A stretch of 64,000 nt of DNA, taken from assembly GCA_017555565.1 (NCBI GenBank), contig JAFZGF010000028.1, positions 1-64,000 on the forward strand, given 5' to 3'. The translations under genes were made by a program, and so were the position numbers. Under the pieces are notes generated by a model that was not told the origin of the DNA, made no database searches, and saw only the letters and a list, made by a program, of their open reading frames with translations. The DNA comes from Oscillospiraceae bacterium (lineage in GTDB: Bacteria > Bacillota > Clostridia > Oscillospirales > Ruminococcaceae). Below, in pieces: positions 51,412 through 58,823 of this stretch. The first letter of the stretch is position 1. Every line of letters starts with the position of its first letter.

Positions 51412-51446
51412 AAAGTGCTGTTCCGTGCAGGGAATAGCACTTTTTT
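51412..51446 (+). terminator. Terminator of the ABC-F gene
   Basis: AAAGTGCT (51412-51419) and AGCACTTT (51436-51443), followed by TTTGC. The next 175 nt (51447-51620) are very AT-rich with no gene or other signal that I can see. Confidence 0.85.
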
Positions 51447-51620
51447 GCTATTTAATAAAATTAAGAAAAAACTAATATAATTTAATAAAATAAGTTGGAT
51501 TTATAAACTGTAAAAAGCCTATTAACTTAATTATAAAAGAAAATACCATTTAAAACTTATATACAAATTAATAAAAATAAGAAAATAATAGAAAATATTA
51601 ATTAAATAAATTTTTAACAG

Positions 51621-51649
51621 TTGACATCTGTGTTGCAACATGGTAATAT
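51621..51649 (+). promoter_or_regulatory. Strong sigma-A promoter of the large RNA
   Basis: Perfect TTGACA (51621-51626), 17-nt spacer, TAATAT (51644-51649). Nothing coding follows for 1.6 kb on this strand. Confidence 0.85.
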
Positions 51650-51655
51650 ATAGTC

Positions 51656-52255
51656 AAGAAAAGGATGTGGGGCCGATGGCACATTAAGTAAATGCTGTTC
51701 CTGGCAAGAGCAGAAAATAAAAACAAAAAATGCCAAGAAATATGATTGTAAAGAAAGTCATATAAGACATTAAAACAAAATCAGATGAAACTATGTGATA
51801 TTAAAAAATATTCAAAAAGTATCATAAAATGAAGTGAAGATACACAGGGTATCAGAAGTCAGAAAGGATATGAGGATATTAAAAAATATACGAAAAATAG
51901 AGATTAATCTGAAATTTTCTGCAAGATGTTCAGTACAAAATGCAGGATGCTTAAAATTTAAAACGAAGCATATCGATGAAAAGAAACAGTCACAATATTT
52001 GATATTATCGTAAAGAAGGTAATAAGAGTAAATATTGTAGCATCGTAAAGTGGCAGGACCACAATGGATTGTTTAAAGATATGTGTAATGAAAAGAAAAG
52101 TAATAAAACAAAACCAAGATGTATAATTGTAAAGAAAGTTATATGTCGACAACAAAAAAGCACCGCACAAGTATAATAAAGAACATTTATACCAGCCCAC
52201 TAAACAGTAGTGATAATAATAAAGAGCCGTTGAAATATCAGCGGCTCTTGTATAT
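51656..52255 (+). ncRNA. Large structured non-coding RNA, possibly ROOL-class
   Basis: A roughly 600-nt gene-free unit with its own promoter and terminator. I can pair many helices: terminal closure GTGGG/CCCAC (51667-51671 with 52196-52200); ATGTG/CACAT; CTGTTC/GAGCAG (51695-51713) whose loop TGGCA can pair with TGCCA (51731-51735), a pseudoknot; GATAC/GTATC (51839-51853); and a long arm CGATG (51974-51978)/CATCG (52041-52045) enclosing CAATATTT/AAATATTG and ATTATC/GGTAAT. Three hairpins have the same octaloop GTAAAGAA (51748-51755, 52010-52017, 52129-52136), two of them with compensatory stem changes. It is purine-rich with no coding frame. Size, ornateness and host suggest the ROOL class of large RNAs, but this is not confirmed. 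Confidence 0.72.
52222..52255 (+). terminator. Terminator of the large RNA
   Basis: AAGAGCCG (52222-52229) and CGGCTCTT (52242-52249), loop TTGAAATATCAG, then GTATATTTT. Confidence 0.85.
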
Positions 52256-52270
52256 TTTATAAAGTATAAG

Positions 52271-52297
52271 AAAGGGACGATAGTATATCGTCCCTTT
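52271..52297 (-). terminator. Terminator of the MaoC-SDR-GNAT operon
   Basis: AAAGGGACGATA and TATCGTCCCTTT with a GTA loop; the minus strand continues CTTATACTTT. Confidence 0.85.
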
Positions 52298-52316
52298 TAG
52301 CATTGGTGTTGTATTA

Positions 52317-53291
52317 TTACCCCAGATTCATTCTGTCCTGGTCTCCGTCAGCTTTGAACATCATAAAATTTTCTGTACTTGATGTAAAGAAATAATAATC
52401 GATGTTTTTTTGCAGCAGTGTGTTCAGATAGTTTGGAATAATGTTTTCATCAGCTACGCGCAGTACAAAACCTGCATCTTCGCCATTTACACCCCAGCAG
52501 TACATATCACAGTATTCGCAGTCGTATTTCTGCATCAGTTCGTCCACAAAACCGGACAGCAGGCAGAAATCAGCCTTGTCACCGATATAGTCTACCAGTC
52601 GCAATACATATCCTTCTTCACTTTCATTTACTCTGAAAACTACCAGGGCAGGTACTGTTTCGCCGTTGTGAACAGCAAATACTTTGTACTCGTAATGTGG
52701 ATATTCAAAATATCTTTTGTTTATATACCAGTAGTCTTTGTGTGGTCTGCAATATACAGGAATTGAAAAAGTTTTTTCTACCTGTGCAATATCAGCCATT
52801 TCTTCCAGCCATACACCATCTTTTTTTACACTTGCAGGAATTATTTTTTCATTAACCACAGCCATTTTGTATTCTGACTTATCTGCCAGACGGTAGTAAT
52901 GGTTCATTTTATCTGGGTGATAACCAAGGAAGGTGTAGAAAGGCATTGTGTTGGCACGTATATTGTTGCAGGCCATCACATTTGCACCGGTCAGTTCTTT
53001 CATTGCACCCATCAGTGCAAGACCCTGGCCGTTTTTGCCTTTTTTGGCACACCAGATGGAAATCCATATATCAGGATTTTCTTCGTTACTGCACTTGATA
53101 TAACCGCAGATAGCACACACACCGTCGTCATCTTCTGATACATAGAAATTTGTCATTTCACCGTCAAGAAAATAATAGTTGAACAGTACTTCGTGGTTTA
53201 CCAGCGGATGTTTTGAACCCCAGTGTTCGTTTAAAAAATCAAGAATCAGCTGTTTTTCAGCCAGCGGAATTCTTCTGATATTGTTATTCAA
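52317..53291 (-). CDS. GNAT-like acyltransferase in the MaoC-SDR operon
   Basis: A 324-residue protein. The N-terminal 150 residues have a GNAT-like layout (CAICGYIKCS, DIWISIWCAKKGKNGQGLALMG with the acetyl-CoA loop KNGQGLALM, then NTMPFYTFLGY); the rest is a second domain of about 170 residues not recognised, with many aromatic and Cys residues (CEYCDMYCWGV). The start is TTG (53291) 8 nt after GGAGG; it overlaps the SDR stop by 8 nt, so it is coupled. Possibly it transfers an acyl group made by the upstream SDR and MaoC proteins to an amino sugar; that is inference. Confidence 0.75.
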   Translation of the reverse strand: MNNNIRRIPLAEKQLILDFLNEHWGSKHPLVNHEVLFNYYFLDGEMTNFYVSEDDDGVCAICGYIKCSNEENPDIWISIWCAKKGKNGQGLALMGAMKELTGANVMACNNIRANTMPFYTFLGYHPDKMNHYYRLADKSEYKMAVVNEKIIPASVKKDGVWLEEMADIAQVEKTFSIPVYCRPHKDYWYINKRYFEYPHYEYKVFAVHNGETVPALVVFRVNESEEGYVLRLVDYIGDKADFCLLSGFVDELMQKYDCEYCDMYCWGVNGEDAGFVLRVADENIIPNYLNTLLQKNIDYYFFTSSTENFMMFKADGDQDRMNLG

Positions 53292-54015
53292 TTACACTAC
53301 CTCCGGTAATTGGCAGATTTACACCTGTGATAAATCTTGCTTCGTCGCTCAGCAGGAAAGCCATAGCAGGCACAACATCGTTAACCTGTGCGTTGCGTTT
53401 CATTGGATGGTCGTTTGCTGCAGCTTCAACGATAAGGTGGCTTGTTTCAGCAAGGAATTTTGTTTCAATCATACTTGGGCTTACGCTGTTTACCGTAATG
53501 CCGTTTGCTACATAGTCAGCGGCAAGGCTTTTCATCAGACCAACAATGGCGTTTTTAGCCATAATATATGCGCCTGTGTTTTTAGGTGGATTAGCCAGCA
53601 CATAACTTGTAGCCATAAACAGCACTCTGCCATATTTTGCCTTTGCCATTTTTGGCATAATCAGTTTGCAGATTTTTACTGCAGACATAACCTGCACGTT
53701 CATATCAGCAAGGAATCTTTCTTCGTCAAAGCTTTTGAACTTTGTGTTGATAACACGCAGGGCAGGCAGATGCACAAAATGTGTAGGTGTCAGTCCTGTT
53801 TCTTTGATATCGTTTACAAATTTGTCTGTAGCTTCGCTGTCAGACAGGTTTACGTCATAATATGTAAAATCGATTTTATTTTCAGCACAGAAATTTTCCA
53901 GCACACTGCTGTCGCCAAAACCCTGAAGTAAGAATTTATCGCCGTCTTTTGCCACTGTTTTAATCAGTTCATAACCGAGGTCACTTGTTGCACCTGTTAT
54001 AAGATATACGCTCAT
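53284..54015 (-). CDS. Short-chain dehydrogenase/reductase, FabG-like
   Basis: A 243-residue SDR. The NAD(P)-binding start is LITGATSDLGYEL; the catalytic triad is seen as ATSYV (Ser) and GAYIMAK (Tyr-x3-Lys), and the C-terminal FITGVNLPITGGS is typical of FabG-like ketoreductases. Its ATG overlaps the MaoC stop codon by one base, and the GNAT-like gene overlaps its end, so the three form one tightly coupled operon. A 3-oxoacyl-thioester reductase role fits the adjacent hydratase. Confidence 0.9.
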   Translation of the reverse strand: MSVYLITGATSDLGYELIKTVAKDGDKFLLQGFGDSSVLENFCAENKIDFTYYDVNLSDSEATDKFVNDIKETGLTPTHFVHLPALRVINTKFKSFDEERFLADMNVQVMSAVKICKLIMPKMAKAKYGRVLFMATSYVLANPPKNTGAYIMAKNAIVGLMKSLAADYVANGITVNSVSPSMIETKFLAETSHLIVEAAANDHPMKRNAQVNDVVPAMAFLLSDEARFITGVNLPITGGSVIE

Positions 54016-54431
54016 TATTCTCTTACCCCCAGCTGAATGTTTGCTTTACATACTTTTTTGCCGTCCTGATTTGTGATTGTACCTTTAACGAAAACTGTTT
54101 TGAATGTTTCGTTGATTTCGCTGATTTTACCTGCAACTGTCAGCACATCGCCAGGGAAAACAGGCAGGGAAAATTTTGTTTCTACACTGTGCAGCAGGCA
54201 GTGTTCACCTGGCAGGTAAACACCTGCAAGTGTAGAAAACATACTGCCAAACAGCATGCCATGGCATACTCTGTTTTTAAAACCGTGTGCTTTTGCATAG
54301 TCAGCACTTACATGAATAGGGCTGATGTCACCTGTAATATCAATAAATTTATCCATCATTTCTTCTGTAATTGTCACTGTAAAACTTTCGCTCATACCCA
54401 CTGACAAATCATTGAATTTATAACTGTTCAT
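54015..54431 (-). CDS. MaoC-like (R)-specific enoyl hydratase / dehydratase
   Basis: A 138-residue hot-dog-fold protein. The hydratase motif ITGDISPIHVSADYA holds the catalytic Asp and His (Asn of the consensus is Ser), followed by GFKNRVCHGML. It would hydrate or dehydrate acyl thioesters. First gene of the MaoC-SDR-GNAT operon; GAGGT precedes the ATG. The operon has no ketosynthase, so the thioester must come from elsewhere, possibly fatty acid synthesis. Confidence 0.9.
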   Translation of the reverse strand: MNSYKFNDLSVGMSESFTVTITEEMMDKFIDITGDISPIHVSADYAKAHGFKNRVCHGMLFGSMFSTLAGVYLPGEHCLLHSVETKFSLPVFPGDVLTVAGKISEINETFKTVFVKGTITNQDGKKVCKANIQLGVRE

Positions 54432-54516
54432 AACTACCTCATTAAATTAAGTTTTCTAATTAATTAGTATACCATATTAAATGCCTGTAAACAAGTGCGT
54501 TGATTTGCACAAAAAG

Positions 54517-54541
54517 AAAAGGAGAGTAAAAACTCTCCTTT
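54517..54541 (-). terminator. Terminator of lipoprotein gene 54559-55140
   Basis: AAAGGAGAGT and ACTCTCCTTT with an AAAA loop; the minus strand continues TCTTTTTGTGC. Confidence 0.85.
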
Positions 54542-54558
54542 AAAATACATTGTTGACA

Positions 54559-55140
54559 TCAGTGTGGTTTTGTTTTGCCAGATCGAACATAGTCATTTGT
54601 ATGTACACCATATGTACCATATTCACCCAGACCTTCAATATAGTCTATGGCTTTTTCCTGGTCCCAAATCATATTTTTGCTGTAGTCTCTTACATACATA
54701 AAGCAAACATCTTCTGCATCTACAAACCAGTTGATGCTGATATGATAGTTTTCGTAATCTGTTGAGAACCAGAAAGAATCGCCTGGGGCCATAGTTGGTA
54801 CGCTGTCGTGTGTCCAGCCACCCCATACAGCAGAAACTTCTTTCATATAAGCCAGAGTATCTTCCCGGCTGGCTTCGAAGATATAATTGAATTCAGGGTG
54901 TTCCACACCTTCTTTAGAACGCACATCATAGTATTCATAACTATAATCAAAAGATGGTTCAGGCAGGCCGAATGTACTCAGCTTTGCAGGGTTGTAGCTG
55001 TTTTCTGCTTCGCCAACTGGCTGGCTGTCAACAGTACCTTCACCGCTTACATCGCCACCTTCGTTTGTTTCACCGCCGCCACAAGCAGCCATTGAAAATG
55101 CCATTACAGCAGCCAGTATAAAAGCCAATAATTTTTTCAT
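54559..55140 (-). CDS. Lipoprotein, paralogue of 17736-18296
   Basis: A 193-residue lipoprotein: MKKLLAFILAAVMAFSMAAC ends in lipobox MAAC, then GGGETNEGGDVSGEG, nearly the same linker as in the paralogue. LPEPSFDYSYEYYD is the shared block. The C-terminal half differs more (IDYIEGLGEYGTYGV against YVIDGVENFDEYAPY). GGAGG is ahead of the ATG. The roughly 60-nt upstream region, including the promoter and leader, is also conserved between the copies, so the duplication included regulatory DNA. The function is unknown; a surface exposure role is likely. Confidence 0.83.
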   Translation of the reverse strand: MKKLLAFILAAVMAFSMAACGGGETNEGGDVSGEGTVDSQPVGEAENSYNPAKLSTFGLPEPSFDYSYEYYDVRSKEGVEHPEFNYIFEASREDTLAYMKEVSAVWGGWTHDSVPTMAPGDSFWFSTDYENYHISINWFVDAEDVCFMYVRDYSKNMIWDQEKAIDYIEGLGEYGTYGVHTNDYVRSGKTKPH

Positions 55141-55181
55141 TTTAAACCTCCTTGTGCAAATGAAATAAAATTACCATAAAA

Positions 55182-55208
55182 ATTATATATATATATATAT
55201 ATTGTCAA
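55182..55208 (-). promoter_or_regulatory. Second promoter with (TA)9T spacer tract
   Basis: On the minus strand: TTGACA (55208-55203), 15-nt alternating TA spacer, TATAAT (55187-55182). The TA run is 19 nt, identical to the copy at 18341-18367, and the flanks are nearly identical. Confidence 0.75.
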
Positions 55209-55272
55209 GAGATTTTACAAAATTAATTTTAAGGTATATAATATTTATAATAAAAATAGAGGGAGATATGTT

Positions 55273-55767
55273 ATGAACCCAATCGGAAAACTGCGCAATA
55301 TGACAAGTGTTTATCTTACATATAAAGACAGAATTTTACTGCTGTACCGCCAGGGGTCAAGGGTAGTAAATGACAAATGGATAGGATCCGCCGGTGGTCA
55401 TTTTGAACCAGAAGAATTAAATAATGCCTATGCCTGCGCTGTCCGTGAATTAAAGGAAGAGCTGGGTGTAACTGAAGATATGCTGGCAGATATTAAATTG
55501 AGATATCTTACTATTTACAACAAACCCGAAGAACTGCGCCAGAACTATTATTTCTTTGCTCAATTAAAAGATGATTCTGTTATAAACACTTCCAACGAAG
55601 GACAGCTGAAATGGTTCAGCATTGAAGATATACTTTCTCTCGATATGCCATTTACATCAAAAAAGGTTACAGACCATTGGGTAAAAGAGGGGAGATACAC
55701 TGATAAATTTTATGGTGGAGTAGCCACATTTAACGATATGGTGTTTGTAGAAATGAATGAGTTTTAA
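55273..55767 (+). CDS. NUDIX hydrolase (MutT-like)
   Basis: A 164-residue NUDIX enzyme. The Nudix box is GGHFEPEEL followed by AVRELKEELGV (metal Glu residues in RELKEE); the spacing between its halves is two residues longer than the standard box. DKWIGSAGGHFE resembles clostridial 8-oxo-dGTP diphosphatase-type proteins. It hydrolyses a nucleoside diphosphate-linked substrate, possibly oxidised dGTP. GGGAG is ahead of the ATG. Monocistronic, next to the acylation genes by position only. Confidence 0.88.
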   Translation: MNPIGKLRNMTSVYLTYKDRILLLYRQGSRVVNDKWIGSAGGHFEPEELNNAYACAVRELKEELGVTEDMLADIKLRYLTIYNKPEELRQNYYFFAQLKDDSVINTSNEGQLKWFSIEDILSLDMPFTSKKVTDHWVKEGRYTDKFYGGVATFNDMVFVEMNEF

Positions 55768-55802
55768 CTTGAGTAATAACTTCATTTATTGCCGTGCTTT
55801 AA

Positions 55803-55831
55803 TTGACAAATATTTTGTAAAGTAATAAAAT
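55803..55831 (+). promoter_or_regulatory. Promoter of the MBOAT operon
   Basis: TTGACA (55803-55808), 17-nt spacer, TAAAAT (55826-55831), 60 nt before the MBOAT start. Confidence 0.78.
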
Positions 55832-55891
55832 GTTACGGAGTACATATAAAATATGTAATTTTATATTATGTATTACAAATAGAGGTGTATA

Positions 55892-57367
55892 ATGCGGTTT
55901 AATTCCTTTGAATATATATTTTTGCTGGCAGCAACTGTAGGTATTTACTATTTTCTCCCTTTAAAACTCAGAAGAGTTATGTTGCTTTTTGGTAGTTTTG
56001 CTTTTTATGCAGGCTGGAATGCAAAATATCTGTTGCTTATGCTGGCTGTTATCTTTGTTACATACACTGCGGCTATTTTTATAGTTAAGTATGAAAAATA
56101 TAAAAAAGCGATTTTGCTTACGTCAACTGTAGCTGTTTTTCTTTTGCTGTTTTATTTCAAATATCTTAATTTTGCTATTAATTCAATTAACGCAGTGTTC
56201 AATACACAATTAAATCTGCTTAATATTGTGTTGCCTGTAGGTATCAGTTTTTATATTTTCCAGTCTGTGGGATATGTGATTGATGTTTACAGAAACAGTG
56301 AAATTTGTGAAAGAAATTTGATTAGCTATGCGTTGTTTATTTCTTTCTTTCCACAGCTTGTTGCAGGCCCTATTGAGCGAAGCAAAAATATGTTGGATCA
56401 ATTTAAAATCAAACATAAACTTGATCTGGAAAACATAAAAAATGGACGGACACTTGTACTTATTGGCCTTGTACAAAAAGTGGTAATTGCTGACAGATTG
56501 GCTACATTCGTAACAAATGTTTTCGATAAATATCAGCAGAGCAGTCCGTTTACATTGGTTGTTGCCGTAATATTTTTTGCATTTCAGGTATATTGCGACT
56601 TCAACGCTTATTCTATGATAGCCATTGGTTCTGCGAAAATGTTGGGTTTTAAGTTGATGAGAAACTTTAACAATCCGTATTTATCCCGTTCTTTTGCAGA
56701 ATATTGGAGCAGATGGCATATTTCTCTCTCTACATGGTTTCAGGATTATATTTTCACGCCATTTGTGTGGTCAAATCCGCTGAAAAAAATAAGTCCCAAA
56801 TTTTCAAAACCACCAATGAGAACAGGCTTGCTTATAGTATTTCTTGTAAGTGGCTTTTGGCATGGTGCAAACTGGACCTATGTTATATGGGGTCTTATAC
56901 ATGCTTTTTACAGAATTGTTGGTGCAACAATTGCAAAACCAAAGAAAAAGTTTTACAAAAAACATAAAATTAACCGGAACAATCCATTGCTTATTGTGAG
57001 TGATGTAATTATCGTATTTGCTCTCAACTGTTTTACTTACATATTTTTTAGAGCAAATACAATTACACATGCATTAGGTTATATTAAATGCATGTTTGTA
57101 AACTCTGCGGCAGAGTCTCTTGCAATTGATGCTTTTGGTCTTGGTATGGGCGATATTATTTTATCTGTAATACTGATATCCACAATTATTGTTTCTCAGA
57201 TTGTGATTGAACTTAACTACAAAGATAAATCTATAGATAAAATTATTGATGAAAAAAATGCTTTCATACAAGGCGTTGTTTATGCAGGCCTGTTCCTTGC
57301 TATTGTTGTGCTTGGACAATATGGTATAAACTATGTGGAAAATCCTTTTATTTATTTTCAATTTTAA
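55892..57367 (+). CDS. MBOAT family O-acyltransferase
   Basis: A 491-residue polytopic membrane protein of the AlgI/DltB (MBOAT) family, which moves an acyl group across the membrane onto an exported polymer. Visible: MRFNSFEYIFLLAATVGIYYF start, LPVGISFYIFQSVGYVIDVYR, PQLVAGPIER, the SRWHISLSTWFQDYIFTPF loop and the catalytic His in SGFWHGANWTYVIWG. It begins an operon with an SGNH-like partner 8 nt downstream, the usual pairing (AlgI/AlgX, DltB/DltD). AGAGGTG precedes the ATG. The acyl donor is not known. Confidence 0.95.
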   Translation: MRFNSFEYIFLLAATVGIYYFLPLKLRRVMLLFGSFAFYAGWNAKYLLLMLAVIFVTYTAAIFIVKYEKYKKAILLTSTVAVFLLLFYFKYLNFAINSINAVFNTQLNLLNIVLPVGISFYIFQSVGYVIDVYRNSEICERNLISYALFISFFPQLVAGPIERSKNMLDQFKIKHKLDLENIKNGRTLVLIGLVQKVVIADRLATFVTNVFDKYQQSSPFTLVVAVIFFAFQVYCDFNAYSMIAIGSAKMLGFKLMRNFNNPYLSRSFAEYWSRWHISLSTWFQDYIFTPFVWSNPLKKISPKFSKPPMRTGLLIVFLVSGFWHGANWTYVIWGLIHAFYRIVGATIAKPKKKFYKKHKINRNNPLLIVSDVIIVFALNCFTYIFFRANTITHALGYIKCMFVNSAAESLAIDAFGLGMGDIILSVILISTIIVSQIVIELNYKDKSIDKIIDEKNAFIQGVVYAGLFLAIVVLGQYGINYVENPFIYFQF

Positions 57368-57375
57368 GGTAGTTT

Positions 57376-58806
57376 ATGAATTTTAAATTAATTATTAAAT
57401 ATGTAAAAATTTTATCAGTAACAGCCATTCTGTTTTTGGGCGGACTGTATTTTGCTGACAGACTGGTTACACCGGTTGGTGAAATAGAGGAATTTTATGA
57501 TGAACCAAAAAACAGCATCGATGTTTTGATAGTTGGTGGTAGCCACACAATGTGTAGTGTTTCTGCAACATCTATTTATGATAACACTGGTCTTACAGCA
57601 TATAATTTATCCACTTGGAGCCAGCCCGTATGGGTTAGTTATCATTATATTGTAGAAGCGCTGAAATATCAGAATCCACAGATAGTAATACTCGATGCAT
57701 TTGGTTCATTTTATGACAGGTCCTATTTTACTGGCGTGGATGTAGACCTCGTGTCGGATGATTTCGCGCAGTTGATGAAACCTAGTCTGAATCTGTTGCA
57801 GTTAAATCTTGCGAGAAGACGCGTACAGGTTACCAAAAAGGTTTGGGAAGAATACCTGAATATAACCAAGTATCACACCAGAATAACAGAGCTTACAGAA
57901 GAAGACTGGCAGAAAATATTTATAGATAACAGTACTCCAGCAAAAGGTTATGGTCCGTTTTATACTAAAGAAGACTTTTCGGGATATGAATATCCGGTAA
58001 CTACAGAAACAAGAGATTTGTATCCATATGCAGAAGAATATCTGTTGAAAATAATAAATCTTTGTAAAGAAAAAGGAATAAAACTGGCTTTGGTTAAAAT
58101 TCCACATATTGCAGACGAAAATGACATTATGCTTGTGAATACTATCCACAGAATAGCTGAAGAAAATGGCGTTGACTTCCTGGATTATAATAGCAGTAAT
58201 GTGTTAGAACTTGATTTTTCATATGATTGGGCAGATCATGGCCATCTTAACAACTATGGGGCTAAAAAAGCCACAGAAGCTGTATCAAATTATATCAATA
58301 CTTTAGGTGTTGTATCTGAACACTCGGATGAAATAATCAACAGATGGAATATTGCAAGCGAATTTGAACATGAAGAATCTACCAGAATGGAAATCAAACT
58401 GGCAGAGTCATTTGATGTGACGGCTGAAAGAGTTGAAAAACAAAAAAACACATCCTTAATACTTGTTAAGCAGGATGGTGGTATGCTGGAAGCATCAGAT
58501 GTTGATAAAATATATTCTTTGTTTGAAGGCACAATGATGTCTATGGACAGACAAATAATTGCCGACAATGATTTATTTGTTTATACTGATGGCAGTGTTC
58601 TTGTGGGGCAAGAGGCTTATGATTGGTGCAATACTAAAGGTGTGAAAATTACAGCAGGATCTACGTCAGAAGTGATTTATAATGATGACAACTATTCTTT
58701 CGGAAGATATGGTATAAATGCTGCAATGTACTCTGATAGCCATAATGAAATATATCATTATATTTCATATGCAAAAGAACACGATTATACACCATACACA
58801 CGATAG
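57376..58806 (+). CDS. Membrane-anchored SGNH-like acyltransferase partner of MBOAT
   Basis: A 476-residue protein with one N-terminal membrane segment (about 9-28) and an extracytoplasmic SGNH-type domain: VLIVGGSHTMCSVS holds the nucleophile Ser block, and WADHGHLNNYGAK carries the Asp/His pair. The arrangement is like DltD or AlgX/AlgJ, which complete acyl transfer from an MBOAT. A C-terminal extension (about 330-476) has a second small domain, not recognised. It starts 8 nt after the MBOAT stop codon, so the two are co-transcribed. Confidence 0.85.
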   Translation: MNFKLIIKYVKILSVTAILFLGGLYFADRLVTPVGEIEEFYDEPKNSIDVLIVGGSHTMCSVSATSIYDNTGLTAYNLSTWSQPVWVSYHYIVEALKYQNPQIVILDAFGSFYDRSYFTGVDVDLVSDDFAQLMKPSLNLLQLNLARRRVQVTKKVWEEYLNITKYHTRITELTEEDWQKIFIDNSTPAKGYGPFYTKEDFSGYEYPVTTETRDLYPYAEEYLLKIINLCKEKGIKLALVKIPHIADENDIMLVNTIHRIAEENGVDFLDYNSSNVLELDFSYDWADHGHLNNYGAKKATEAVSNYINTLGVVSEHSDEIINRWNIASEFEHEESTRMEIKLAESFDVTAERVEKQKNTSLILVKQDGGMLEASDVDKIYSLFEGTMMSMDRQIIADNDLFVYTDGSVLVGQEAYDWCNTKGVKITAGSTSEVIYNDDNYSFGRYGINAAMYSDSHNEIYHYISYAKEHDYTPYTR

Positions 58807-58823
58807 ATTTTATGGAGAATAAA

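Noticed and set aside
51958..52200. An 80-codon hydrophobic minus-strand frame in the ncRNA region
   Set aside because: Hydrophobicity results from the purine-rich plus strand being read in reverse; no ribosome-binding site and it overlaps RNA helices.
53179..53931. A 250-codon plus-strand frame across the SDR gene
   Set aside because: Antisense to a clear SDR with catalytic motifs; composition typical of a shadow frame.
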